64,000 nt of DNA, from the NCBI GenBank assembly GCA_025084515.1, contig JAJAGP010001498.1, positions 1-64,000 on the forward strand, written 5' to 3'. Positions 50,201 through 55,900 of this stretch are shown in pieces. Position 1 is the stretch's first letter, and the number at the start of each line of letters is the position of its first letter. The notes beneath the pieces were generated by a model. The model worked only from the letters and a program-made list of their open reading frames with translations. It was not told where the DNA came from and searched no databases. The position numbers and the translations under genes were made by a program. This stretch comes from Ancistrus triradiatus (lineage: Eukaryota > Chordata > Actinopteri > Siluriformes > Loricariidae).

Positions 50201-52288
50201 GCCACTGCTGAAAAAAAAAATCCCAGAGGAAACACTGGATCATAACAAAACATTTCTGTGACTAGCTTCATTTAAACTAGGGCTGCCAAAAGTAACACAT
50301 TAACATGCTTGATCCTGAGAAGGACCTGAAGTCCTGTGTCCAAAAGGGTCCCCATTTTTGACGTTTGTGAATCGATGCCCAATCGTCCACATCATGACGC
50401 AACTAAGAATGGATTTCCCCTCCAGCCCTACTTTATACACAGACAAACAGGAGCACTGGAATGGGTTTTAAGTCCAGTTAACTTGCTACTAACAGTGATC
50501 CTTAAATCTTTCTTACCTGAGGAGGCAGCAGGTGTGAAGGAATGGGAGCTTTGGGAAGGGGCTCCTCCGGTTTCTCTACCGGGGATTCTTTCTTCTCCGG
50601 CTCCTCACATGGACTTTCCGAACTGACCGAGGCCGACCTGGAGATACAGTACAATATAAGCTCCGACGTCAGAGGACTTAGAGGATTGGACTATTACTTA
50701 ATAGAAAGTAAAGCCTTTAATTTATACAAAATTTGTGTAGACATTACTTCTTTAGGTTGGCCTTGTTCTGGGCAGCTACAGAGATCTTCTTCTGCGCCTT
50801 CTTGGTCGAAGTTTTCTTCTTAATAGGATTGCTAAGCTCGATCTTGTGAGCCTAAAACAGGAAGTGTGTGTTATTGACCTTGTACTTAAGGCCCATTGAC
50901 ACACTTAAATGCTGTCCCTTCTATGTCGTGTTGTGGAAAAGGGAAGGGACAACGATCGCCAGCACAAAACAAACACAAAAAAGTAAAGGTGTGAGACCAC
51001 AATGAACTGGCTCAATCACGGTAATCTGCATATGAAAAACAGCTCTGTGAGAGTGCGCTGTTCTTACAAAAAGAAACCAACACCAAACCCAAAGGTACTG
51101 ATTAACACCTATAGTATTGCTTCTAAATGTGCACAGATCCCCGATTTGAAATATTCACAAGTCACCCGGGTTGTTAGGGTGGTGGTGAGCCGTGCAGACT
51201 TCATAAAACACACCAACGTGAGGAAGAGCGGATCATTTAATCAGCTACAGTCGGCCCAGCTCACACACCCGTCACGTTATCATTAGGAACGCTCTCCGCA
51301 CTTACTCGCCTTACCTCGTCTTCATCGCCACTGAACTGAAGAGTCACAAAACAGTTAGAGACGGCCTAATCGGGCAAATGATGGGGATCAGAGAATGAGA
51401 AACAATACACACATCGGCACAAGGCTTTCCATCAGAGATCAGACTCACATTAGTGATGTCGATAAACGCAGTCCTCTTCCTGGGAGCTCCCTGAGGAGGG
51501 GAGGATGATCGCTTGACCTGAGGGCCATCCTCCTGTAACGCACAGATCTATTACTACTTCATTCAGTTTTATGCATCGGTAAAGGGGGCTGGATTCCCAA
51601 AAGCTTTCTTAAGAAAAAAAACTTGAAGACAAATGCTAAGCAGCTCATGAGAATGTTCTTAGACGCAATTCCCGAAAAACAGCTTCAGTTCTCAGACATA
51701 ATCCAAGAAAATCTTAATTATTTTCCTAAGACTATCTTAAGAAAAGCATTGTTTTATTATGTAGGCCATGTTATATCTTACAGCTTACAATGAGACACGC
51801 TTTGCATTTGTGTTTACCATTATTTCCGTAATTTAGTTTAATCCACTCAGAGGATGGCAAAATGGAGGAAACAATCAAGCAAACAAGAAATGGAAGATAT
51901 GGAGGAAGAAATCGGCAACAGGAGGACAAAAATCTTCATTGGAAAATTCACAAGCATATCATGTAAAAACTGTTTACGGTTTGGTAAATTTAGTGGTGTA
52001 CCTTGTCGTTAGGTTAAGAAAACACTTAAAAACAATGTTTTCAAGAATACCACTTGATAATAGGATCGTTCTTAAGGAAAAAGATCATTTTTAAGACGTT
52101 ATTTGACGAATAACAGATTTTTGGTTTATAAATAACACACATTAAAGAAGATTTTCTTCAATAAGACAGTTTTGTGAATCCGGTCCCTGTTTCACAAATA
52201 CTCTCAACCCTACCTGATTCTCTGAGCTCTTGGGGTGGAGCTTTGGTATCTTACTGGTCGTGGGCTTCTTCCCTCTCGAAAACGGCAT
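30523..52288 (-). CDS. ccnb3: cyclin B3, complete coding region in 12 exons
   Basis: Cyclin B3 is the regulatory subunit of CDK1 (and CDK2). It acts in the nucleus and drives the metaphase-anaphase transition, notably in meiosis I. Joining 52288-52214, 51532-51449, 51365-51315, 50851-50748, 50637-50517, 48129-48031, 42434-42342, 42232-42095, 40548-40393, 39064-38915, 37929-37799 and 30604-30523 gives an unbroken 427-residue frame with GT-AG junctions throughout. Visible landmarks are a B3-type destruction box with Phe in place of Leu (RTAFIDITN, residues 45-53), a Lys-rich middle, the MRAIL hydrophobic patch (197-201) followed by VDWLVEVQ, the Lys253/Glu255 pair expected to contact the kinase, and a complete C-terminal cyclin fold. 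The length fits non-mammalian B3 cyclins; mammals have a hugely expanded exon that is absent here. The start is the first ATG after a clean acceptor. I infer about 22 kb of repeat-filled introns. The family call is near certain; exon 4 (51 bp) is the least sure part. Confidence 0.95.
30859..30900 (+). repeat. family H terminal repeat, solo
   Basis: CAGTACTGAGCAAAACTCTTAGGCC after TA is a single diverged family H end. Confidence 0.5.
30996..31300. mobile_element. hAT MITE with 8-bp target duplication
   Basis: The ends TAGGGGTGGGCAATATGACG and CATATCGCCCACCCCTG are inverted repeats. The flanks TTTGTTAG (30988-30995) and TTTGTTCG (31301-31308) form an 8-bp target duplication with one change, the hAT signature. 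The interior is rich in ATCGTGATA palindromes. Confidence 0.85.
31340..31495 (+). repeat. fragment of foldback MITE family 1
   Basis: CACTGATCAGGTACTGTTTG, GGTGGAGGATCAGACAG and GGATGCTGGTGGCTGGACAT match arms of the element at 1-372. Confidence 0.6.
31496..31690 (-). mobile_element. tRNA-related SINE (GGACCTTCTTGCTGTGAG type)
   Basis: Read on minus it opens with CTCACAGCAAGAAGGTCCTG and GGTTTGATTCC (B box) and continues to AGTCCAAAGACATGC. A second copy is at 59013-59205 and a plus-strand relative at 55375-55560. Confidence 0.75.
31744..31925 (-). mobile_element. tRNA-derived SINE
   Basis: On minus, GGACTGTGGTAGCCTAGTGG (A box) and GGTTCAAATCCC (B box) precede a body ending CTAAATGCTGTAAGTGTAAATG. 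It matches 16178-16362 and is nearly complete. Confidence 0.85.
31926..32928. other. ccnb3 last-intron sequence, nothing further recognised
   Basis: No exon-like or repeat signal that I can support. Confidence 0.4.
32929..32976. repeat. (ACATAC)n microsatellite
   Basis: About six CATACA units after a short TATA run, immediately before the left end of a Tc1 copy. Confidence 0.9.
32977..34216 (+). mobile_element. Tc1 family C, full-ended, in ccnb3 intron
   Basis: The inverted ends are GGCTTGCAAAAGTATTTGGC and GCCGAATACTTTTGCAAGGC, and the long arms include ACAACAAGTGGGACACAAT, inverted near 34097. The first DNA-binding segment is deleted near 33160. Confidence 0.85.
33180..33896 (+). pseudogene. 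Tc1 family C transposase, frameshifted but with DDE residues visible
   Basis: Segments in order: second helix-turn-helix (TAEVGDSVHRTTISRTLHTS), LWSDEPFGHNAKRYVWCKSN (first catalytic Asp), TVKHGGGSIMVWACFSSAG, FQQANDPKHKAKSTMEW (second Asp), WPSQSPDLNPIENLWKELK (Glu). The last 148 codons (33450-33896) are open. The upstream part lies in two other frames, and the first helix-turn-helix is missing. It is the least eroded DDE domain here. Confidence 0.85.
34217..34420. repeat. MITE fragment (ATTACTCATGTGCATGTAAAC type)
   Basis: AAACCTGTCATGTAGTCACG and GATTACTCATGTGCATGTAAAC recur inverted at 47120-47200 and in part at 37668-37760. It probably belongs to a hAT-type MITE whose end reads 'gtgcatgtaaac'. 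Confidence 0.55.
34421..36160. other. ccnb3 intron, unassigned
   Basis: Noncoding. It includes a short ATCGCGATAC palindromic patch near 35250 that resembles the hAT MITE at 30996. No exon signal seen. Confidence 0.4.
36190..37500. repeat. 32-bp minisatellite, about 40 units, with higher-order repeats
   Basis: The core unit is CCAAAAGTATTGGGACACGC + CCCCGCACATGG. Longer periods overlie it: a block at 36301 recurs at 36666 (365 bp), and one at 37161 recurs at 37421 (260 bp). CpG-rich, in the last intron of ccnb3. It is open in most frames on both strands, which is a by-product of the repeat and not a gene. An element-like GTACAGTGCCTGG end lies just left of it (36168). Confidence 0.95.
37799..37929 (-). 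CDS. ccnb3: ccnb3 coding exon 11 (residues 358-401)
   Basis: It encodes TPCLQFHSGYGVEDLAPVARKL and continues to KYSH, the usual tail of B-type cyclins. It ends in phase 2 at an ACTTAC (GTAAGT) donor. The intron that follows, about 7.2 kb, holds the 32-bp minisatellite and a Tc1 copy. Confidence 0.96.
38182..38367. mobile_element. short family H element
   Basis: Ends CAGTACTGAGCAAAAGTATT and GGCCTAAGACTTTTGCACAG at 186 bp. It is a shorter deletion derivative of family H. Confidence 0.75.
38915..39064 (-). CDS. ccnb3: ccnb3 coding exon 10 (residues 308-357, C-terminal cyclin fold)
   Basis: Fifty codons (LARFVCELSLLDMQF, then an Ala/Leu-rich helix) match the second cyclin domain. The exon lies between a TGCAG acceptor and a GTGAGT donor. 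Confidence 0.96.
39383..39515 (+). pseudogene. Tc1-like transposase scrap (family H type)
   Basis: Codons DWNEDQRKRGLWSDESESE match the LWSDE first-Asp region of Tc1 transposases and correspond to the inverted interior of family H elements. No ends found. Confidence 0.6.
39516..40392. other. ccnb3 intron, AT-rich, unassigned
   Basis: It contains short ATT triplet runs near 40230. No gene signal. Confidence 0.4.
40393..40548 (-). CDS. ccnb3: ccnb3 coding exon 9 (residues 256-307)
   Basis: It opens with ERLPPCVDDFLYICDDAY and ends IPVPYRFLRRYAK, completing the first cyclin fold and entering the second. The donor is GTTAGC, a weaker variant of the consensus, and the acceptor is CCAG. Confidence 0.96.
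40787..40960 (+). repeat. unclassified repeat P, copy 1
   Basis: GTGAGGGGTGTTCATTGTCC, GTGCAGTGATCTTTAAGGTC and TTGGATGACATGAGGTCACT recur almost unchanged at 42615-42768. Part of it recurs again at 40983-41025. Confidence 0.75.
41066..41957 (-). mobile_element. Tc1 family B, copy in ccnb3 intron
   Basis: The terminal repeat TATTTTTTGCCCCACTG ends at 41957, against a (GT)n(AT)n run. The other end is missing beyond about 41066. The N-terminal DNA-binding part is deleted near 41780. Confidence 0.85.
41202..41790 (-). pseudogene. Tc1 family B transposase, DDE domain with one main frameshift
   Basis: One frame gives DGPEEDWENIMWSDETKIEL (first Asp) and VKHGGGNIMLWGCFSAKGTG. A second frame resumes with VFQHDNDPKHTARAMKEW (second Asp) and WPSQSPDLNPPIENVWRELK (Glu, with an extra Pro). 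All three catalytic residues are visible, but the frameshift near 41390 and the missing DNA-binding half make it inactive. Confidence 0.85.
41958..42003. repeat. (GT)n(AT)n microsatellite
   Basis: It directly follows the end of the Tc1 copy. A (TTTC)n run follows at 42055-42076, about 20 bases from a ccnb3 exon. Confidence 0.95.
42095..42232 (-). CDS. ccnb3: ccnb3 coding exon 8 (residues 210-255)
   Basis: It encodes ENFELNHETLYLAVK followed by LQLIGSTAMLLACKFE. This is core cyclin-box sequence diagnostic of B-type cyclins, with FELNHETLYLAVK typical of B3. The exon is in phase 0, with a GCAG acceptor and a GTGAGA donor. Confidence 0.97.
42342..42434 (-). CDS. ccnb3: ccnb3 coding exon 7 (residues 179-209, MRAIL motif)
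   Basis: The exon has 31 codons and includes NPSMRAILVDWLVEVQ. This is the cyclin-box signature with the substrate-docking hydrophobic patch and the conserved Arg198 and Asp203. It is flanked by a CTAG acceptor and a GTGAGT donor. Confidence 0.97.
42615..42768 (+). repeat. unclassified repeat P, copy 2
   Basis: It matches 40787-40960. It is broken at an A-rich run where the Tc1 family D copy starts. Confidence 0.75.
42770..43460 (+). mobile_element. Tc1 family D, 3'-truncated copy in ccnb3 intron
   Basis: The leader with CACCTGTTCTCAATCAGGACATC and the transposase N-terminal half match the copy at 48663-49592 (opposite strand). The 3' half, including the last catalytic region, is absent. 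Confidence 0.85.
42930..43440 (+). pseudogene. Tc1 family D transposase, N-terminal half
   Basis: It starts MPRSKEIQEQ at 42929, then a stop (TAAGGAAAGAAAG frameshift). From 43060 it has VNLPRSGRPTKITPRAQQRL, the second helix-turn-helix ASTIRKRLGKNGLHGR and DDPQDFWENILWTDETKVGL (first catalytic Asp). It ends after TAFQKKN in unrelated sequence. Confidence 0.8.
43500..44180. other. ccnb3 intron, unassigned
   Basis: A scrap of a SINE-like segment (GAGGAAACCCATGCAGACGC, near 44121) is the only repeat trace. Confidence 0.4.
44190..44460. repeat. common fish repeat (CCTAATAAGGTTCAGAGTGTA end)
   Basis: It has CCCGGGGATCAGCAGTTCTA, CACCACGGTCAAAATCACTG and a terminus like 'cctaataaagtggccggtgagtgta'. 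This widespread noncoding fish repeat is recalled from memory. Confidence 0.5.
44484..44843. mobile_element. MITE with ATCGTATCG-type palindromes
   Basis: TTAGGGCTGGGTAATGG at the left and TTTTAGTACAGCCCCA at the right are imperfect inverted ends. The interior carries CACGATACATTGCGATACGA. It is related in style to the element at 30996. Confidence 0.6.
44844..45420. repeat. older dispersed repeat shared with 26480-26800
   Basis: TTTAGTCCCCTGCAATTAAA and TTTTTATTTCTGAAGTGCAACAATTCAAA match pieces on either side of the SINE at 26583. The remaining part is unassigned. Confidence 0.45.
45422..45770 (+). pseudogene. L2/CR1-like LINE endonuclease fragment
   Basis: Codons IPSIIRGNVNSLANKMDEL (apurinic-like endonuclease start), then HDSNVSIPGFLTRLDKDVRL and, frameshifted, KGGRIVLFVNNRGV follow the order of the non-LTR endonuclease domain. 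An internal deletion removes the TETWL segment. It is inactive. Confidence 0.7.
46047..46992 (+). mobile_element. Tc1 family A, 5'-truncated copy in ccnb3 intron
   Basis: It starts inside the transposase (ESTIRRTLNNNGVHGRVARR-like) and runs through the 3' leader to GGGTTCACAAACTTTCAA. The left third is missing. Confidence 0.85.
46050..46770 (+). pseudogene. Tc1 family A transposase, C-terminal two-thirds
   Basis: In order with frameshifts: RKPLLSKKNIAARLQFAKDH, DETKIELFWF (first Asp), VKHGGGSIMVWACLLHPLG, QKDNDPKHTSCSTKEW-like codons (second Asp), and WPRPKSPDLNPMEMLW-like codons (Glu). Several single-base indels break the frame. Confidence 0.75.
46993..47106 (-). repeat. tRNA-derived SINE, 5' part
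   Basis: On minus, GGGACTGTGGTAGCCTAGTG (A box) and GGTTCAAATCCAACC (B box). It lacks the 3' half and abuts the end of a Tc1. Confidence 0.75.
47107..47230. repeat. MITE fragment, inverted relative of 34217-34420
   Basis: ATGCACATGAGTAATCAGAA and TGACTACATGACAGGTTTTT are the inverse of sequence at 34280-34345. A (TA)n run at 47251-47278 follows. Confidence 0.6.
47300..47479 (+). pseudogene. LINE reverse transcriptase fragment
   Basis: IDYIPVALTSHMRKVLERLI and YIRSQVSSFLDPL match the start of the L2/CR1-like reverse transcriptase (the 'RPVALTS..MKxLERL' motif). It has the same orientation as the endonuclease scrap at 45422, so both may come from one copy. Confidence 0.7.
48031..48129 (-). 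CDS. ccnb3: ccnb3 coding exon 6 (residues 146-178, N-terminal helix of cyclin fold)
   Basis: It encodes an acidic stretch and then YAKDIFDYLKKRE, the amphipathic helix that precedes the cyclin box in B-type cyclins. The acceptor is CCAG and the donor GTGAGT, with phase 0 at both ends. Confidence 0.95.
48525..48662. repeat. hAT MITE fragment truncated by a Tc1
   Basis: AAGGGTGGGCGATATGGTAG matches the end of the element at 30996, and AAGTGGTTTTTATCCC its interior. It stops where Tc1 family D begins. Confidence 0.65.
48663..49592 (-). mobile_element. Tc1 family D copy in ccnb3 intron
   Basis: The left boundary is AAAAAAAGTGATTGCCCCCTAA and the right ends near AACAAGGGGGGCCCTG. The leader and N-terminal region match 42770-43460 inverted. 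The C-terminal third, including the DPKH and PIENLW regions, is deleted. Confidence 0.85.
48806..49430 (-). pseudogene. Tc1 family D transposase, C-terminally deleted
   Basis: From MPRSKEIQEQ (about 49421) through VNLPRSGRPTKIT, KELQASLGSVKVSVHAS, LGKNGLHGRVPRRKPLLSKK and DDPQDFWENILWTDETKAEL (first catalytic Asp) to GGGSVMVWG. Two frameshifts; second Asp and Glu regions absent. Confidence 0.8.
49597..49626. repeat. (GATA)n microsatellite
   Basis: A short ATAG run adjoining the end of the Tc1 family D copy. Confidence 0.85.
49627..50516. other. ccnb3 intron, unassigned
   Basis: No exon or repeat signal beyond short A runs. Confidence 0.4.
50517..50637 (-). CDS. ccnb3: ccnb3 coding exon 5 (residues 105-145, acidic Pro/Ser-rich)
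   Basis: The 121 bases complete the split Lys codon and encode a PEST-like Glu/Pro/Ser-rich linker ending HLLPPQ. The donor is GTAAGA. The composition suits a flexible region before the cyclin box. Confidence 0.9.
50748..50851 (-). CDS. ccnb3: ccnb3 coding exon 4 (residues 71-105, Lys-rich linker)
   Basis: It encodes AHKIELSNP followed by a strongly basic KK-rich stretch that could act as a nuclear localisation signal. The acceptor is TTTTAG and the donor GTAATG, and it ends in phase 2, with the codon completed by the next exon. Confidence 0.92.
51315..51365 (-). CDS. ccnb3: ccnb3 coding exon 3, 51-bp possible cassette exon (residues 54-70)
   Basis: Seventeen codons (AVSNCFVTLQFSGDEDE) sit between a TTAG acceptor and a GTAAGG donor and keep phase 0 on both sides. 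Skipping the exon also keeps the frame and joins ITN directly to AHKIEL, which is the arrangement I remember for other B3 cyclins. It may therefore be alternative or lineage-specific. Confidence 0.6.
51449..51532 (-). CDS. ccnb3: ccnb3 coding exon 2 (residues 26-53, destruction box)
   Basis: This exon carries 28 codons between an ACAG acceptor and a GTGAGT donor. It encodes the APC/C degron RTAFIDITN. The Phe at the fourth position is the known peculiarity of B3 cyclins compared with the RxxL box of B1 and B2. Confidence 0.93.
51584..52187. mobile_element. PIF/Harbinger-like element filling ccnb3 intron
   Basis: The inverted ends GGGGCTGGATTCCCAAAAGC and TTTGTGAATCCGGTCCCT match the abundant fish Harbinger MITE ends ('ggccggattcacaaaa'), with CTTAAGAA motifs in both arms. 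Codons near 51856-51950 (MAKWRKQSSKQEMEDMEEEI) could be a remnant of the Harbinger Myb-like protein. Confidence 0.75.
52214..52288 (-). CDS. ccnb3: ccnb3 first coding exon (residues 1-25)
   Basis: It begins with ATG at 52288 and encodes a basic N-terminus starting MPFSRGKKPTTSK. It ends in CAG before a GTAGGG donor. A pyrimidine-rich acceptor ending TTTAG at about 52306 leaves a short 5' UTR of roughly 17 bases on the same exon, so an upstream noncoding exon is expected. Confidence 0.9.
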
Positions 52289-52306
52289 CTTTTAATGTTT
52301 CTCGGC

Positions 52307-53080
52307 TAAACGAAAAAGATATAATACAATATGAATAAAAACCAACATGAATAACAGCACAGTGCATAGCCAAACAGAAATTATGCTGCTGGTAGATCTA
52401 ATTATATACTACGTTACATGTGTTTAAACAAAAAGGAAAGACATACAAGGTGCGTTTTAATGAATTTACACAATTCGCTTTATTGTAAGAACACAAAACT
52501 GGGACACTGATGCAACTCGAGCACACAGTTAGTTAGTTTTAACGCCGTGTCTGTTTTCATGGCAGGAAGGCTTATGAAGGGGTTTGGTGCCACATTTCAT
52601 GCCATCACTGGATGCTTGTGCCACTCGTATGAAACATGTTTCTTTTTGGAATCTCCTGACCTTGATATTATATACAGCTCATGTATTTTTCAGGGCTGTT
52701 TGCTCCCATTCGCTTCACCTTTTTCCTACTCTGGCATCCCAACCCTAGACTGGGATGTGACTAAGGTGTTATGTAAGACAGCAAATGAACAGGTCGTGTT
52801 TTAATCACGTTTAAGGTGCGCTACACTATGACATATACAATACACACTAAACTCCTTGGTTTATGATGTACTCAACTAAAGACGGACTTGTCGGAATGTA
52901 TCCCCATCATAAATCGGGGGGTACCTGAAATGGAGTGACATGAATGAACTGAAAATGTAGGGCTTTGCTTAACTTGTTATAGACTTGTGTATATATATAA
53001 AAATAATATATTTTCAGTAGGATTTACATTTATAGCATTTAACAGAAACGTATGGATCAAAATGATGTCCTTGTTGAACT
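52307..53080. other. ccnb3 5' intron, unassigned
   Basis: Noncoding. An 85-codon frame at 52547-52804 has no recognisable domain and no exon boundaries. Confidence 0.4.
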
Positions 53081-53082
53081 CC

Positions 53083-53300
53083 AAGTCAATTCAAATCAAA
53101 TTTATTTCTATAGTGCTAACGGAGCATCGTCTCGAAGCAGCTTTATTAATATCTAGGCCCACAGCTCTAACTGAGCAACAGTGGCAAGGAAAAACTCCCT
53201 AAATGTTAAACGTCACAACCCTTGGGAGGACCCAGACTCAAACAAGGACCCAACCTGCTTGGGCAGCCTAGATGTTATATAAAAAACTCAACCAAGTTAC
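53083..53300 (+). repeat. CAAGTCAATTCAAATCAAATTT repeat
   Basis: It has AGTCAATTCAAATCAAATTT, TATAGTGCTAACGGAGCATCG and AAACTCCCTAAATGTTAAAC, in the order of the family at 16697. AT-rich DNA follows to 53900. Confidence 0.7.
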
Positions 53301-53907
53301 CTAATAAGTTTATAGTAAGAGTTTGAATAAACATAAGATAAATATATACATCAAAAGAACATTTTAAAGAAAATATAATAAATTAAATATTATAATATCT
53401 AGACCATATTTTAAATATAATATAACGTTGTGAACAGTAGAGAATATCAAATTATATAACAACAATAGCTAATATAATAAATTAAATAATATAAAATAAC
53501 TTAAAGAATATGAGTATGGTCATCTTTTAGTCCAAAATGACAAATATATTATATATAATGAATTATATATAAAATGCTAATAATAAGACGTTTGTCTGCT
53601 GCATACAGACCCTATAACTGTATAGTATACTATATAACACAATCCTGATATGCATGCATATGGGAAAAGCTTATATTAATTTATTTAATTCAGCAGGTCA
53701 GTCTGGGTGAGCAAAAACCAGTCATAACAAAGCAGTCCAAACCCTAAACAGCCGGTTAGATCAGAGTCACAAAACAACATCACAGATCCCAGCTCTTATT
53801 AAACTGTAACAATAAACACAGAGCTCAGTGCAGCAATAGAACCTCTTCTTAACTTCATCAAGAAACGCGTCTCACTTTACGAAGCAACACAAAGAGTCAA
53901 ATCTTAC

Positions 53908-54160
53908 CCTCTTCCAACGTATCCCGAGTTCGATCCACTTATTTCCAACAGATCTATTACAGTACAAAAGTTATAAACATATAACCGTGCTTACAGCAAG
54001 CAAGACGCAAGCCGCGTTACAACACTGTGCATTCGCCAGCAGGAACCGTGTTCCGATTGGCCGAGGGCAGCAGCCAGCTGACCAATCAGAGTCTTACCAG
54101 AATGCCGCTGTTAGGGGCGGGATTAACAGCGTTTTTAAAAAATCCTGGTAACCAATAGGA
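53908..54160 (-). promoter_or_regulatory. ccnb3 promoter and noncoding first exon (predicted)
   Basis: A splice donor (TCTTAC on plus, GTAAGA on minus) at 53902-53907 marks the likely end of an untranslated first exon, to be joined to the 5' UTR acceptor near 52306. Upstream on the minus strand are three CCAAT boxes: ATTGG on plus at 54056-54060, and CCAAT on plus at 54082-54086 and 54152-54156. Closely spaced CCAAT boxes bound by NF-Y are typical of G2/M cyclin promoters. I see no TATA box. The transcription start is an inference. Confidence 0.5.
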
Positions 54161-54440
54161 ATCAAACATGCGCTGTTGTTTTGGTCATGGCGGGCATTGG
54201 GTGTGGATTCAAGTCTGTAGCGCTTCCTTAATAACAGGGAGACGTATGCTACTGAATGTCACAGAATCTGAGTTATTCTACCAATTATGATTACAGAAAT
54301 CTAAACTCTGAAACCTCTAACGACGGACCGATTTATTCAGGAGCATAAAAGATGAATAACAAGTGAAGAACAAAATAACAATGATTAAAAACAAAACCCC
54401 TAAGTTACAGACCTCCTCAAAATTTTATTTTACAAAAACA

Positions 54441-54468
54441 AAGAGAGAGAGAGTGAGAGAGAGAGAGA
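54441..54468. repeat. (GA)n microsatellite
   Basis: Imperfect GAGA run in the ccnb3-AKAP intergenic region. Confidence 0.9.
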
Positions 54469-54626
54469 ATTCATCATTTCATTCTTATTTCCTTTATTAA
54501 TATTACTATTGTATTTTAACTTGTATTTATTTTCGGCTGTATGTATGTTTTGATTGTCTTGTATCCGAGCTTTGGCAATACAAGTGTTCATGATTCAACT
54601 TTTGAATCTTTCAATCTAGTGTTTAA

Positions 54627-54785
54627 GGTCCTTGCTTATGGACCAGAATATCCAGGGTTCAAATCCCACCTCTGTGAAGCTGCCTCTGTTGGGTCATTGA
54701 GAAAGGCCATTATCCCACAATTGTAAGAGTATATCAACTGCAAGTCGCTCTGGATAAGGGCATCTGCTAAAATGACAACTAAATA
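54627..54785 (+). mobile_element. tRNA-derived SINE, 5'-degraded
   Basis: GGTTCAAATCCCACCTCTG (B box) and AAGTCGCTCTGGATAAGGGC (tail). The A box region is mutated. Confidence 0.7.
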
Positions 54786-54838
54786 TAAAACAGTGTTGGT
54801 GGGGTTTTTAAAAACTTCACTCACTGTCCACCTTATGT

Positions 54839-54900
54839 GGGACTGTGGTAGCCTAGCGGTTAAGGTACTGGATTGGTATGGCCCAAAAAAGGTCCAGTAA
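54839..54900 (+). repeat. SINE head fragment
   Basis: GGGACTGTGGTAGCCTAGCGG and GGTCCAG only. It breaks into an A-rich run just before the foldback element. Confidence 0.7.
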
Positions 54901-54936
54901 ATGTAAAAAAAAAATGTAAAAGAGAGAGAGAGAGAG

Positions 54937-55219
54937 CCCAGGACAAATGAACTGTGAAATTTGACAGTAGAACCATGAAGTGGCCAAATTACCACCAACA
55001 TTCATAGTAAAACTGTGAAATAATTCATCTTACATTCATAGTCCACCAAGTTTACAGTTGTACTATGAAATTTCACATTAGAACCATGAAGTGGCCAAAT
55101 TACCATCAAAACTTCATAGTAGAACTGTGAACTTCATGGTCAAACTTTGAAAGTTCACATTAAAACGGTCAAGAAATTCACAGTTTTACTATGAAAATTG
55201 ACAGTACATTTTTCCTGGG
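54937..55219. mobile_element. foldback MITE built of TTCATAGT/ACTATGAA motifs
   Basis: The ends CCCAGGACAAATGAACTGTG and TGTACATTTTTCCTGGG-like are inverted (right end ACAGTACATTTTTCCTGGG). The interior repeats AGTAGAACTGTGAA and AGAACCATGAAGTGGCCAAA on both strands. It is flanked by GAGAG on each side, which may be a target duplication or just the local GA run. Confidence 0.7.
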
Positions 55220-55374
55220 AGAGCGAGAAAGAGGAAGGGGGGATTTAGTTAGCTAGCAAGCATTGTTTGAAGCATATTAAAGAATGAAAGCAAATGATTC
55301 TATTTACAATAAAAAAAATGCAGCAATATTACCTTTCAAACTGAAACAAACTTCTCCAGTTTGAGAAGCTACAG

Positions 55375-55560
55375 GGGGCGGCACTGTGGCGCAAGTGGTT
55401 AGCGTGTTCGCCTCACAGCTCCAGTGGTCGCTGGTTCGTTCCTGACCTTGGACTTCACATTGCATGTCGTCCCCGTATCCACGAGGGTTTACTTGGGGTA
55501 CTCCGGTTACCTAGTGTGTGAGTGTATGGGCCCTATGGATTGGAGTAACAGTATTGTATC
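55375..55560 (+). mobile_element. tRNA-related SINE (plus copy)
   Basis: GGCGGCACTGTGGCGCAAGTGGTTAGCG (A box) and CGCTGGTTCGTTCC (B box), then CGTATCCACGAGGGTTTACT. It is the head-to-tail form of the SINE at 59013 and 31496. Confidence 0.75.
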
Positions 55561-55778
55561 CAGATCCAGCAGTCTGCATATCACACCCGACCCAGCCAAA
55601 AGGCACCACCACTACTCACACCCGGGTCCCTACAGCAGTGGGAGAGCATATTAGACCACTGCATCACAGATACAACATGTAAATTTGATTTCTCTGTCCA
55701 CTTCAAAACAAGGTCTGAGATGCATTTTATCCATATATTAGTCAAGTCTTAATTCATCTGTGGGGTCAGTTTTGGTGT

Positions 55779-55900
55779 ATCGTTTAAAGGGCTGGATTGT
55801 TAACCAGAAGTCTGAGGTGTCCAGTTCCAACACAGCCAAACTGCGACTGTTGGGCCCTTGAGCTTGGCACTTAATCCTTTTGCTTGGATTACATGTATGT
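55779..55900 (+). repeat. diverged SINE fragment
   Basis: GTTTAAAGGGCTGGATTGTT and GACTGTTGGGCCCTTGAGC resemble the SINE at 22500 and 16178. Confidence 0.5.

Noticed and set aside
52547..52804. 85-codon frame in the ccnb3 5' intron
   Set aside because: No splice signals in frame, no known domain and no relation to cyclin sequence.
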